Shown: positions 8,401 through 13,844 of the stretch, piece after piece
Position numbering within the stretch: position 1 is the stretch's first letter
Layout of the letters: each line of letters opens with the position of its first letter
Position numbers and translations under genes: made by a program
Source of the DNA: a virus
Strand: one strand, 5' to 3'
DNA: 23,704 nt
Virus record (IMG/VR): IMGVR_UViG_3300047497_000044
Span: 1 to 23,704 of that record
The notes under the pieces: generated by a model
The model's input: only the letters and a program-made list of their open reading frames with translations
Databases searched by the model: none
Told to the model about the DNA's origin: nothing

Positions 8401-9670
8401 TCGCGATGCCGGTGACCAAGCCCTGCGGCCCCTTGCGCATCAACGAGAAGGCGTCCTGCACGTCACCCGTCGAGATCGCCAAGTTCTCGGTGAAGGCGCC
8501 GAGTTCGTCGGACGTCCCCGAGAACATGTTCTGCATGTTCTCCTGCTCACCGACGAGCGTGTCGGCGAGCTTCATCGCGATCTCTTTCGCCTGCTCCTGC
8601 GAGTGCCCCATCTTCCCGAGACCGGCAGCAACGGCCGCCGTCTGCGCCGCGAAGTCCGCAAGCTGATCGGGCTTCATCGCCTTGCCCATCGAGGCGGCGT
8701 GGCGAGACAGCAGGTCCATCATCCCTGGCAGGTCCGCCAGGGCTCCACCCACGTTTCCAGTCGCCTGCCCGAACGACACGAAGCTGCTCACAACTTGGCT
8801 GATGTCCTTGTCAGCGAAGTGGAACTGCTTCCGCATCTTCTCCATCGACTTGCCGAACTCCTTGGCGTTCACCCCCGTCACCTCGGAGAGCTTCGCCAAG
8901 TCCTCGGCCGACTTGATCCCGACCGCACGCAGCGACTCCATCGAGTGCTGCCAGGCGTAGGTCGCGTCCGCCGCGGCGTTCACGTCGATGTTCAGGCCGA
9001 GAGCCATGCCGCTCACCTTGCTGGTGAACTGCACAGCGTCCTTGCCCATCAAGCCCATGTTCACGGCCGCCGCTCGGGCGGTCTTCGCCATCTGCGCGCC
9101 CTGTGCCTCCAGGCTCGTCGTCAGCTCCCCACCCTGCGTCGCGATCCCGTGAATGTGCTCGGCGATGGCGTTCAGCTTGTCGAGCGCGACGGACTGGATG
9201 AACGTCTGAAGCCGGTTCTGCTTCAGGACGTCGTTGAAGACCTGCATCGAGTCCTTCATCTTCTTCAGGATCTCGACGATCTTCTTTCCACCTCCTTCGA
9301 CCTCTCCGGCTCCTTTGCTCTTGAACCGTTTCGCGATGGCGATGAACGGCACGCCTAGGGTACTGAGCCCCTTCTTCGCAAGATCGGCGAGCTTCGCCTT
9401 CAGCGTGTCGAACTTGTTGAACGCCGGCTTGAGCGCGTCACCGACGTGGCGGAACTGCTCTCCGATCTTCCGCTTGAACCGGTCCAGCGGGTCCGCCAGG
9501 TGCTCCAGCTTCTGCCCCAGGGTGTCGAAGGGCGCCATCACCTTCGACCCCAGGCCCCCCATCGCGTCCGTCAGGCGAGAGAACCCCTTCGAGATCTTGT
9601 CCTGGAGCTTCTCCAGGCCGAGATCCTTGGCTCCGAACGAGAAACCGAGACCGAGGAAGTTGAGGGCCAT
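5492..9670 (-). CDS. Tail tape measure protein
   Basis: At 1392 aa this is the longest gene in the window, and it directly follows the tail assembly chaperone, the canonical place for the tape measure. It is largely helical, with many charged amphipathic stretches (residues 1-700). A strongly hydrophobic zone lies around 770-845, including AIVAVIAAVAALTVGFMAW, then a Trp/Ile-rich zone around 990-1130 with repeated IKPIW motifs (about 1035 and 1102). The C-terminus is a Pro-rich linker followed by a Gly/Ala-rich end. The hydrophobic zones fit the known role of tape measure ends in membrane entry. No lysozyme, peptidase or other enzyme motif was seen. From the general rule of about 0.15 nm per residue, a tail near 200 nm is inferred. 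The ATG at 9670 is preceded by AAGGTG and by a 14-bp palindrome. Confidence 0.92.
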   Translation of the reverse strand: MALNFLGLGFSFGAKDLGLEKLQDKISKGFSRLTDAMGGLGSKVMAPFDTLGQKLEHLADPLDRFKRKIGEQFRHVGDALKPAFNKFDTLKAKLADLAKKGLSTLGVPFIAIAKRFKSKGAGEVEGGGKKIVEILKKMKDSMQVFNDVLKQNRLQTFIQSVALDKLNAIAEHIHGIATQGGELTTSLEAQGAQMAKTARAAAVNMGLMGKDAVQFTSKVSGMALGLNIDVNAAADATYAWQHSMESLRAVGIKSAEDLAKLSEVTGVNAKEFGKSMEKMRKQFHFADKDISQVVSSFVSFGQATGNVGGALADLPGMMDLLSRHAASMGKAMKPDQLADFAAQTAAVAAGLGKMGHSQEQAKEIAMKLADTLVGEQENMQNMFSGTSDELGAFTENLAISTGDVQDAFSLMRKGPQGLVTGIAKMVIAAKKSGKNVSQSMGFLAGRLRGVLGEQMTADLVNMFSNADDAMLKTMADTRHATKDLGQIAKEGFSTGRTLQEAYDMAKDSAIASFRALGHAREHFVADSQKEFGKLTQTLQGLVKKGGPMGKLVEKMADIDAIGAKALLPQTLRPMAAVFGTIVERATPMIGALGAMGFRFKHLVSPIGLATMAITALGARFADLRLKGKTTQQAIDQIGEDIRGLFKKVPALVKQGVTALKGIFKTVAAEAKKVDWQGIWKQVSAKAKEGMAILKRVAKDFLHGLISGIDPKSKEGASTAAKIGDALHSIIKTAFKFVKDKLVEYFKGWWHDLTGLWSDPSKSFKEKVAGTFESSAGLITGAFALAKFTPIFGVITKLGGVIETLWPVLETVAGALFSVEGAIVAVIAAVAALTVGFMAWPKETKNVVDKIKGFLHDGAHDIMKFLTKAVVDGIKWLFDQGPKLITEWLPKLSIAVYDAMQSLLDIILSIPKGIVDGVLDALGEAFPQFKDFFDALKKGFDTFYDTLSTVLGVLMNPLGAILKYWQDIKDWIDNVTKSVNDAGDAGDTTFGKIVAAVRPVIKFLIKVNDFVGKVIVKSLEVLWNIAKFVFEAICVVIKPIWAALETIGYIIYRIVKIFVKILWGTIKWVVGMIADTISWLWTNIFEPVWTTIMNYVMDVWTKYIKPIWDPVAKFFGDLFDKVWGYIKDASDKVTKAWKDVKDFFAGFFDWIEDKVDKLFGHSTIPEMFKQGFDKIKGIVTGVFDFFNTIFEKITDIVGNAISGGFIKAFKKASESIGIMIKDWEVQFVKLSDFLHKLFNKLFNDLIDMTSVAAQAIQDQVADVAKQLASVVVAFENLAAKRTAAAQAAAEAAKGTEGTTPNPNQPPPTPGLVNSSEVDAINYPKWWTDTDGYKAMFTAHLNVQQSIINAIQQLANAISATGGVGRGGGAATGAGAKARINAIGNSGTGVKITP

Positions 9671-9683
9671 CTACACCTTGTTG

Positions 9684-9697
9684 CGAACACGTGTTCG
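9684..9697. promoter_or_regulatory. 14-bp perfect palindrome upstream of the tape measure start
   Basis: The sequence CGAACACGTGTTCG is its own reverse complement. It lies between the stop of the chaperone extension (9698-9700) and the tape measure start (9670), ending 13 nt before the ATG. As RNA it can fold into a CGAAC/GUUCG stem with an ACGU loop. The same palindrome recurs at 22126-22139, and with flanking bases 17 nt are shared. It could be a DNA operator or an mRNA control hairpin. Confidence 0.6.
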
Positions 9698-9868
9698 TTA
9701 CTTGCGCTTCAGCTTCTCCTCCCGTCGTCGTTCGAGTTCGATCTTCCTGGCGATCATTCGGTGCCGTCGGGACGTCGGCATCGCCATGACCTGCTCGTAC
9801 GACAGATGCCACACCTCCATCAGGTAGAAGAGTTCTTCTTCCAGTCCCTCAATGCCCGAGATGGGAAG
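9698..9868 (-). CDS. -1 frame extension of the tail assembly chaperone
   Basis: The -1 frame relative to the chaperone gene is open from the slippery site for 56 codons to a TAA at 9698-9700. It reads LPISGIEGLEEELFYLMEVW, then HLSYEQVMAMPTSRRHRMIA, then a basic helix ending REEKLKRK. Its only ATG near the start (TGATG at the chaperone stop, 9820) would remove the EEELFYL part that looks continuous with the rest. A frameshifted fusion of 326 aa therefore fits better than a separate 40-aa gene, although reinitiation at the TGATG is an alternative. In phage lambda (G/GT) and many other tails, a minority frameshift product of this kind binds the tape measure, whose gene follows immediately here. 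Confidence 0.8.
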   Translation of the reverse strand, partial: LPISGIEGLEEELFYLMEVWHLSYEQVMAMPTSRRHRMIARKIELERRREEKLKRK

Positions 9869-10677
9869 AAAAAACCGGTCTGCCCCACATCGAGATCCTG
9901 CTTGAAGTCATGCTGGCAGTTCGGGCACGACATGTCCATCGAGGTCTCGACGCCACCCTCGTTCTCCTCGAACGACATCTGGATGGCCTCCATGTCCCGC
10001 AGCCCGAGGTTCTTCACGAGGTGCAGATCCTTCGGCTTGCCGGCGACCGGCTGCTTCTGGACCTTGGCGCCGTTCAGCTCGTCGAGCCGAGCGAAGACGC
10101 TAAGCGAGACCTTGTCCATGCCGCTCTTGCCGAACTTGGCGATCAGCGCCTCGTCGTGACCGGTCATCACGTGGTACTTCACGGTCTTGCCGGTCGGGGT
10201 CTTGCACTCGTACTGGCGCTTCATGGGATCAGCCATCTTCCGAACTTCCAGTTCGGACAGGTCAAGCATGAAGAGCTGGTTCACCTCGCACGCTGGGCAC
10301 TTCTGCACGAACGGGTACGTGTCCCCGAGCGACACGCGCCGGATGCAGAAGATCAGGTACGTGCGGTCCCCGATGGTCAGGTCGAGGAGACGGTCGCGGT
10401 ACTGCTCGTCCGACTGGCGGTACTTGCCCAGCCGAGTCACACAGCGAACGAGCAGCTCGGACAGCTTCTTTTCCTCGGCGATCTTCTCGTTGGCGAGCAG
10501 GTCTTCCTCGTTCGCCGTGATCTCCTTCAGCTCGACGTCGTTGACCAGCTCCTTGCTGTCGGGATCGATGTAGCCGCACGGCAGCTCGTAGATGCCGATG
10601 GGCGCCTTGGGCTCCTCCAACTGCTGCTGGTTGAGCAGGTGAAGCTTCTGCGCGGTGTTGTCTGCCGGTTGCGTCAT
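9820..10677 (-). CDS. Tail assembly chaperone / T4-type baseplate-family protein with zinc-ribbon cysteines
   Basis: This 285-aa protein just upstream of the tape measure has the build of the T4 gp26-like baseplate or chaperone family of large myoviruses. It has a PIGIYELPCGYID start (residues 26-38), an acidic helical stretch (45-75), a core GDRTYLIFCIRRVSLGDTYP (103-122), and two CxxC pairs, C127/C130 and C251/C254, that could form one zinc ribbon. Near its 3' end codons 268-270 read GGT TTT TTC, a heptamer suited to -1 slippage. The zero-frame product continues 15 more residues (FPSRALRDWKKNSST) to a TGA. Its ATG has a GAGGAG upstream. It probably guards the tape measure during tail assembly. 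The family name is from memory; the frameshift architecture is seen directly. Confidence 0.8.
   Translation of the reverse strand: MTQPADNTAQKLHLLNQQQLEEPKAPIGIYELPCGYIDPDSKELVNDVELKEITANEEDLLANEKIAEEKKLSELLVRCVTRLGKYRQSDEQYRDRLLDLTIGDRTYLIFCIRRVSLGDTYPFVQKCPACEVNQLFMLDLSELEVRKMADPMKRQYECKTPTGKTVKYHVMTGHDEALIAKFGKSGMDKVSLSVFARLDELNGAKVQKQPVAGKPKDLHLVKNLGLRDMEAIQMSFEENEGGVETSMDMSCPNCQHDFKQDLDVGQTGFFFPSRALRDWKKNSST
9868..9874 (-). promoter_or_regulatory. Slippery heptamer T_TTT_TTC for -1 ribosomal frameshifting
   Basis: On the minus strand the heptamer TTTTTTC is phased T TTT TTC with the chaperone frame, matching the X XXY YYZ rule. Slippage back by one base re-pairs both tRNAs and enters the 56-codon -1 extension. 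A short stem (GAAGA/TCTTC, loop AGAAC) lies about 30 nt downstream, and a CCC/GGG pairing lies closer. Neither is a convincing pseudoknot, so a stimulator is not proven. Confidence 0.8.
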
Positions 10678-10678
10678 G

Positions 10679-11317
10679 TCAGCTCCTCGTGGTCTTCATC
10701 AGGGGTTCGGCCTCGGCGCCGTACATGCGCAGAAGCGACTTCAGAGCGTCGGTCACCGTCAAGCCGCGAGCGTTCACCATCCCCTTGAACTGCTCGTAGC
10801 TGGCCGGATCGACCCACACGTTGATCTTCACGTCGGTCCCGTCGTCCTGGTACATCTCCAGGTCGTCGAACCGCTTCTCGTCCGAGACGTACTTGCCGAT
10901 CAAGTACCGGACGAGCGAGCTGGTGCTCGTGAAGCCGTTGAACGCCTTCACCTTGTCGAACAGCGGCCGGCTCACCCAGAAGTTCACCGGGCGGTGCTGG
11001 TCGTCGGGCGTGCGGTGCCTCGCCGGTTCGTCGGACTGCCGGCTGACGATGTCGGTCGCCATGTCGCAGACGCGGCATAGCACCGTCCCGTTCGCGGCGG
11101 TCTTTCGATTCGTCGCGGGATCGTCGACGAACGCCTTCTTCCCGCCCGCCTCCTCCGGGACAATCATCTTGACCCGGAGCCGATCCTTGTTGCCGCAGTT
11201 CTCGCACTTGAAGCGATGCTGCTCCAAGACGAGCTGCTCCCAAGACGGCTCTCTCGCCTGCCCCGATCCCACACTCTCGTCGAGGCGGAGCGGAGCCGGC
11301 TTCTCGTCATTCTGCAT
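10679..11317 (-). CDS. Zinc-ribbon protein with two ribbon-helix-helix-like domains (putative regulator)
   Basis: This 212-aa protein has a cysteine module (C38-x2-C41 and C81-x2-C84) followed by two segments with the strand-helix-helix pattern of Arc/MetJ-type DNA-binding domains. The first is at about 109-145 (PVNFWVSRPLFDKVKAF, then STSSLVRYLIGKYV). The second is at about 162-199 (DVKINVWVDPASYEQFKGMV, then TVTDALKSLLRMYG). Ribbon-helix-helix proteins normally repress transcription as dimers; two copies in one chain could act alone. It sits among tail genes, between a tube-associated protein and the chaperone. Unlike most neighbours it has no Shine-Dalgarno before its ATG, and a TAGAAC box lies 7 nt upstream, so the mRNA may be leaderless. 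The domain call is by eye. It could instead be a structural protein that reuses the fold. Confidence 0.65.
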   Translation of the reverse strand: MQNDEKPAPLRLDESVGSGQAREPSWEQLVLEQHRFKCENCGNKDRLRVKMIVPEEAGGKKAFVDDPATNRKTAANGTVLCRVCDMATDIVSRQSDEPARHRTPDDQHRPVNFWVSRPLFDKVKAFNGFTSTSSLVRYLIGKYVSDEKRFDDLEMYQDDGTDVKINVWVDPASYEQFKGMVNARGLTVTDALKSLLRMYGAEAEPLMKTTRS

Positions 11318-11324
11318 GAGGCTA

Positions 11325-11354
11325 GTTCTACACCAGCCCCGAGGTAACGCGCAA
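11325..11354 (-). promoter_or_regulatory. Weak candidate promoter for a leaderless zinc/RHH transcript
   Basis: In the 45-nt gap before the RHH gene there is a TAGAAC box (11325-11330; 4 of 6 to TATAAT) with seven bases to the ATG. A poor TTGCGC (11349-11354) lies 18 bases further upstream. A start of transcription at or one base before the ATG would give a leaderless message, which fits the missing Shine-Dalgarno. The -35 match is weak. Confidence 0.3.
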
Positions 11355-11362
11355 CAAGCGCC

Positions 11363-11641
11363 TCAGATCCGTAGAACTCGACGCAGGTTTCGCTCCAGGC
11401 TTTCCTCCTTCGGAGCGATCTCGTCCTCTGCCTCACCTGCGGGCGACTTCCGCCGAAGCACACCCCCGAGGGGCACCTCGAAGGCTCCGACGTTGGCGCC
11501 GGTCGTGGCTCCGGCAACGCCGAACGTGCCAGTGCTCGATCCTCCACGACCGCCCCCGCCGCCTCCCGCCTCGGAGACGCGCAGCTTTTTCTGCTTCTGG
11601 AGGGACTCGCGAATCCTGGCTCGGTTCCAGATCGGTCTCAT
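11363..11641 (-). CDS. Small Gly-rich linker protein following the tube genes
   Basis: This 92-aa protein has three parts: a basic N-terminal helix (MRPIWNRARIRESLQKQKKL), a Gly/Ser/Thr/Ala-rich flexible middle (residues about 25-60), and a charged C-terminal helix (EDEIAPKEESLERNLRRVLR). I recognise no family. The layout, two short helices joined by a flexible linker, suits a protein that bridges partners or acts as a small chaperone. It starts 3 nt after the second tube gene's stop with only a weak GGGTGA before the ATG, so it is probably coupled to that gene. After its stop there is only a 4-bp GCGC stem, not a convincing terminator. Confidence 0.6.
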   Translation of the reverse strand: MRPIWNRARIRESLQKQKKLRVSEAGGGGGGRGGSSTGTFGVAGATTGANVGAFEVPLGGVLRRKSPAGEAEDEIAPKEESLERNLRRVLRI

Positions 11642-11644
11642 GGC

Positions 11645-12349
11645 TCACCCGAAGAGGCTCAGTTCCTCGAACGACTCCAACTGCATCTCGACCTCGGCGA
11701 TGGACACCGCGCTCGACATGGCGTCGAAGTCACTCGCCACCTTGTACCGCACCGGGATGCAGCCTTCCAGAATCCAGCACTTGGCAGGGATGCGCGGAGC
11801 GAACTCGAACGGCCCGATGCCGGCGTTGGCCAGGGCACTGATGGCGGCGTTCGTTACGGCCCCCAGGAGGGCCGATGCTGCGCTTCCACCGGAGATCGAG
11901 ACCCCGATGCCCGTCAGCACGCCCGTGGCCGCAGTCTCGGCGGCAGCGGCGCCCGTCCCCGTCCCGAAGGTCGTCTTCGACAGGTACTGGATGAGCATCA
12001 TGTTCCGCCGGTACGACGCGCCTGACGCCGTCGTGAACGGCAAGATGGCACGCGATGCGGACGTGCCTGTCGTCCCCGCCAAGATCCAAGCCCAGAAGTC
12101 GCTGTTGTACCAAGTCACGCCCTGCTGCGCGACGATCGGCGTGATGCTCGTGTCCTTGATGACCTTGCGCCGGAAGTACCAGTCCCCTTCGCCGAACTCG
12201 TACACGTCGTTCGTCATCTCGGGGGCCGTGATCCCGGAGAAGCCGAACACCGGCGTGAAGACAGGCAGCGACAGCGGCTGAATTGGAGCGACGTCCATCA
12301 GCCAGAACGGGTAGACCTGTAGGTAATCGGCGATGCCCGATCGGGCCAC
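11645..12349 (-). CDS. Second tail tube-like protein (gp19 paralogue) with Gly/Ala hydrophobic insert
   Basis: This 234-aa protein resembles the preceding tube protein in its C-terminal pattern. GCIPVRYKVASDFDAMSSAV (residues 186-205) corresponds to AFPIRHKVAADLDATASEIS in the other. It shares the middle FGEGDWYFRRKVIKDTSITP and a Trp-Asn/Asp-Phe-Trp-Ala-Trp region (80-88). A Gly/Ala/Thr-rich, strongly hydrophobic insert at about 126-178 (11816-11974) is absent from the other copy. Contractile injection systems often carry several tube paralogues, with minor ones acting as initiators at the baseplate; that role is a reasonable inference here. The start is a GTG at 12349, 4 nt after the previous stop, with no clear Shine-Dalgarno, which suggests coupling and lower expression than the main tube. 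Confidence 0.75.
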   Translation of the reverse strand: MARSGIADYLQVYPFWLMDVAPIQPLSLPVFTPVFGFSGITAPEMTNDVYEFGEGDWYFRRKVIKDTSITPIVAQQGVTWYNSDFWAWILAGTTGTSASRAILPFTTASGASYRRNMMLIQYLSKTTFGTGTGAAAAETAATGVLTGIGVSISGGSAASALLGAVTNAAISALANAGIGPFEFAPRIPAKCWILEGCIPVRYKVASDFDAMSSAVSIAEVEMQLESFEELSLFG

Positions 12350-12353
12350 GGGA

Positions 12354-12944
12354 TCACGCGGTTCCGATCACGTCGAAGTACTCGTACGCGACGTCCAGCT
12401 CCATGATGGAGATCTCGCTCGCCGTCGCGTCGAGGTCGGCCGCCACCTTGTGCCGGATCGGGAACGCCTGGTACAGGATGTACTGGCGCGCGGGCGTATC
12501 GGTGTCGATGTTCGTGTTCGTCTGGCCCGCCGTCGCGTCCTGCGGGTTGCCGGCGGCGCCCGCCACGCCCTTCTGGAGCGCCTCGGCGCGGTGGAAGTGC
12601 TTGATGGTCACGTCGGCCCGGTAGTCGCCGGGCAGGCCCGTGCCTTCCACCACGATGCGCATCCAGTCCCAGAACGTGGAGTCGTTGCGGGCGACTCCAC
12701 GGGACAGGGTCACGTCCGAGGTCGTCGGGTTGCCGGGGAACTTGCGCGCGTAGACGAAGATCCCCTCGCGGTACTCGACGGCCTCGGCGCTGACCTCCGG
12801 CGTGGTGCACGCGGAGAACCCGGCCTGGGGCCGAGTGTCTCCGGTCTCCAGCGACGGGTTCAGGTACAGGGTGTTCGTCGCCGTCTGCGCGCTCACCTGG
12901 AAGCGCATCGAGTGCAGGAAGTCGGTTGCGATCGGCCTGGGCAT
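12354..12944 (-). CDS. 19: Tail tube protein, gp19 family
   Basis: This 196-aa protein fits the gp19/conserved phage tail region family that forms the inner tube. Visible landmarks are VEYREG (residues 56-61), ARKFPGNPTTSDVTLSRGVA (66-85), FWDWMRIVVEG (91-101), and a terminal domain with AFPIRHKVAADLDATASEIS (160-179) and ELDVAYEYFDVI (182-193). The length is typical of the family (T4 gp19 is 163 aa). The ATG follows TAGGAGATCC, a good ribosome binding site, so this copy is probably the major tube subunit. It lies downstream of the sheath and a decoration-like gene and upstream of the second tube gene, as in many contractile tails. Confidence 0.88.
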   Translation of the reverse strand: MPRPIATDFLHSMRFQVSAQTATNTLYLNPSLETGDTRPQAGFSACTTPEVSAEAVEYREGIFVYARKFPGNPTTSDVTLSRGVARNDSTFWDWMRIVVEGTGLPGDYRADVTIKHFHRAEALQKGVAGAAGNPQDATAGQTNTNIDTDTPARQYILYQAFPIRHKVAADLDATASEISIMELDVAYEYFDVIGTA

Positions 12945-12985
12945 CTGGATCTCCTACAGGTGAGCGGTCGGCGTCACTCCAAGGC

Positions 12986-13780
12986 TTACTGCTGCGCCTC
13001 GTAGTACACCGCGTACTTGTGCGTGCCGTTCGGCGCGTCGTGCGGCGTGTACAGCTTGCCGGGGTTCGAGAGCGTACCCGCCGTGCCGGCCGCGGCACCG
13101 TCCTCCAGCTCCGGGAAGACGGGGTGGTACGGCGACGTCATGCCGGTGCGGAGGATCGGCTCGTACTTCAGGCCGATGGACACGCCGAACCCGATCTCCT
13201 CGGTCCCGGCCGTCCCCGTGCCGCCGACGAACTCGACCGACGACAGGCTGCTCCAGCCCTTGACGCCCGTCCCCGAGCCCGCCGTGAGGGCGATGGTCTC
13301 GGTCTGCGCGTTGCCGCCGCCGTCGAAGCCGGTGACCACGGCCGACGTCGGGCACTGCGCCGTCGTTCCGCCGCCGGTGATGGTCAGGTTGCGGGGCGCT
13401 GCTCCGACCGCCATGCCCGGCGGGTTGTACAGCGCACCGGCGACGGGAGCGCCGGCCGTCGTCGGGACGTACGTGACGGTCCCGTTGACGGTCGCCGTGG
13501 CCGCCATGATGCCGGCGGGGTTCGCCGCCACGGGCGAGTCCCACTCCTCGGCGACGACCTGCGCCGCGTCGGGGTAGAGCAGGCCGGAAGCCTCCTCCGT
13601 CGCCGTCGCGGTGGCCACCACGGACAGGTTGCCGGCGGCCACCTGTGCCTGGAGCGAAGCCATCCTCGACAGGTCCGACTGGGTTCGGGTCGTCGTGATC
13701 TTCCCGTTCCCCGGGACGGACGTGAAGAGGTCCGACACGTAGATCGGGTTCGGGGTCAGATTCGTGATGACGAGTTCCAT
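12986..13780 (-). CDS. Beta-rich virion protein between sheath and tube genes
   Basis: This 264-aa protein has an N-terminal module (MELVITNLTPNPIYVSDLF, then GNGKITTTRTQSDLSRMASL, residues 1-43) of a type I recall in structural genes of large phages. A central beta module follows (RNLTITGGGTTAQCPTSAVV, GFDGGGNAQTETIALTAGSG, 132-172) with GGTGTAGTEEIGFG (190-203). It closes with NGTHKYAVYYEAQQ. The Gly/Thr-rich, immunoglobulin-like pattern suggests a decoration or tail-surface protein; no function is certain. The gene has its own sigma70-like promoter and a GGAGG Shine-Dalgarno, so it may be strongly expressed. It could be a tail-tube-associated or head-decoration protein. Confidence 0.65.
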   Translation of the reverse strand: MELVITNLTPNPIYVSDLFTSVPGNGKITTTRTQSDLSRMASLQAQVAAGNLSVVATATATEEASGLLYPDAAQVVAEEWDSPVAANPAGIMAATATVNGTVTYVPTTAGAPVAGALYNPPGMAVGAAPRNLTITGGGTTAQCPTSAVVTGFDGGGNAQTETIALTAGSGTGVKGWSSLSSVEFVGGTGTAGTEEIGFGVSIGLKYEPILRTGMTSPYHPVFPELEDGAAAGTAGTLSNPGKLYTPHDAPNGTHKYAVYYEAQQ

Positions 13781-13815
13781 GTGTCGGGTCCTCCGAGGCT
13801 CCTACCTCATTCGCG

Positions 13816-13844
13816 AGTATACGGCGATCCCGTCAGGGCATCAA
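13816..13844 (-). promoter_or_regulatory. Sigma70-type promoter at the end of the sheath gene
   Basis: On the minus strand TTGATG (13839-13844) is followed after exactly 17 bases by TATACT (13816-13821), 4 of 6 and 5 of 6 matches to consensus. The predicted start is near 13809, giving a leader of about 29 nt to the ATG at 13780, with GGAGG in it. The -35 box overlaps the last sheath codons. It would let the decoration/tube genes be transcribed independently of the sheath. Confidence 0.6.

Noticed and set aside
5657-9358. Plus-strand open frame of 1233 codons opposite the tape measure
   Set aside because: It is a shadow of the GC-rich antisense strand. The product is rich in Arg, His and Asp with no domain pattern, while the minus frame is a clear tape measure in operon context.
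9438-9812. Minus-strand ORF overlapping the chaperone extension and the tape measure start
   Set aside because: It overlaps two better-supported frames. The -1 chaperone extension has family-like content and a slippery site; this one has neither.
11349-11361. GCGC/GCGC hairpin as a terminator between the Gly-rich linker gene and the RHH gene
   Set aside because: The stem is only four pairs with no T-run, too weak to call.
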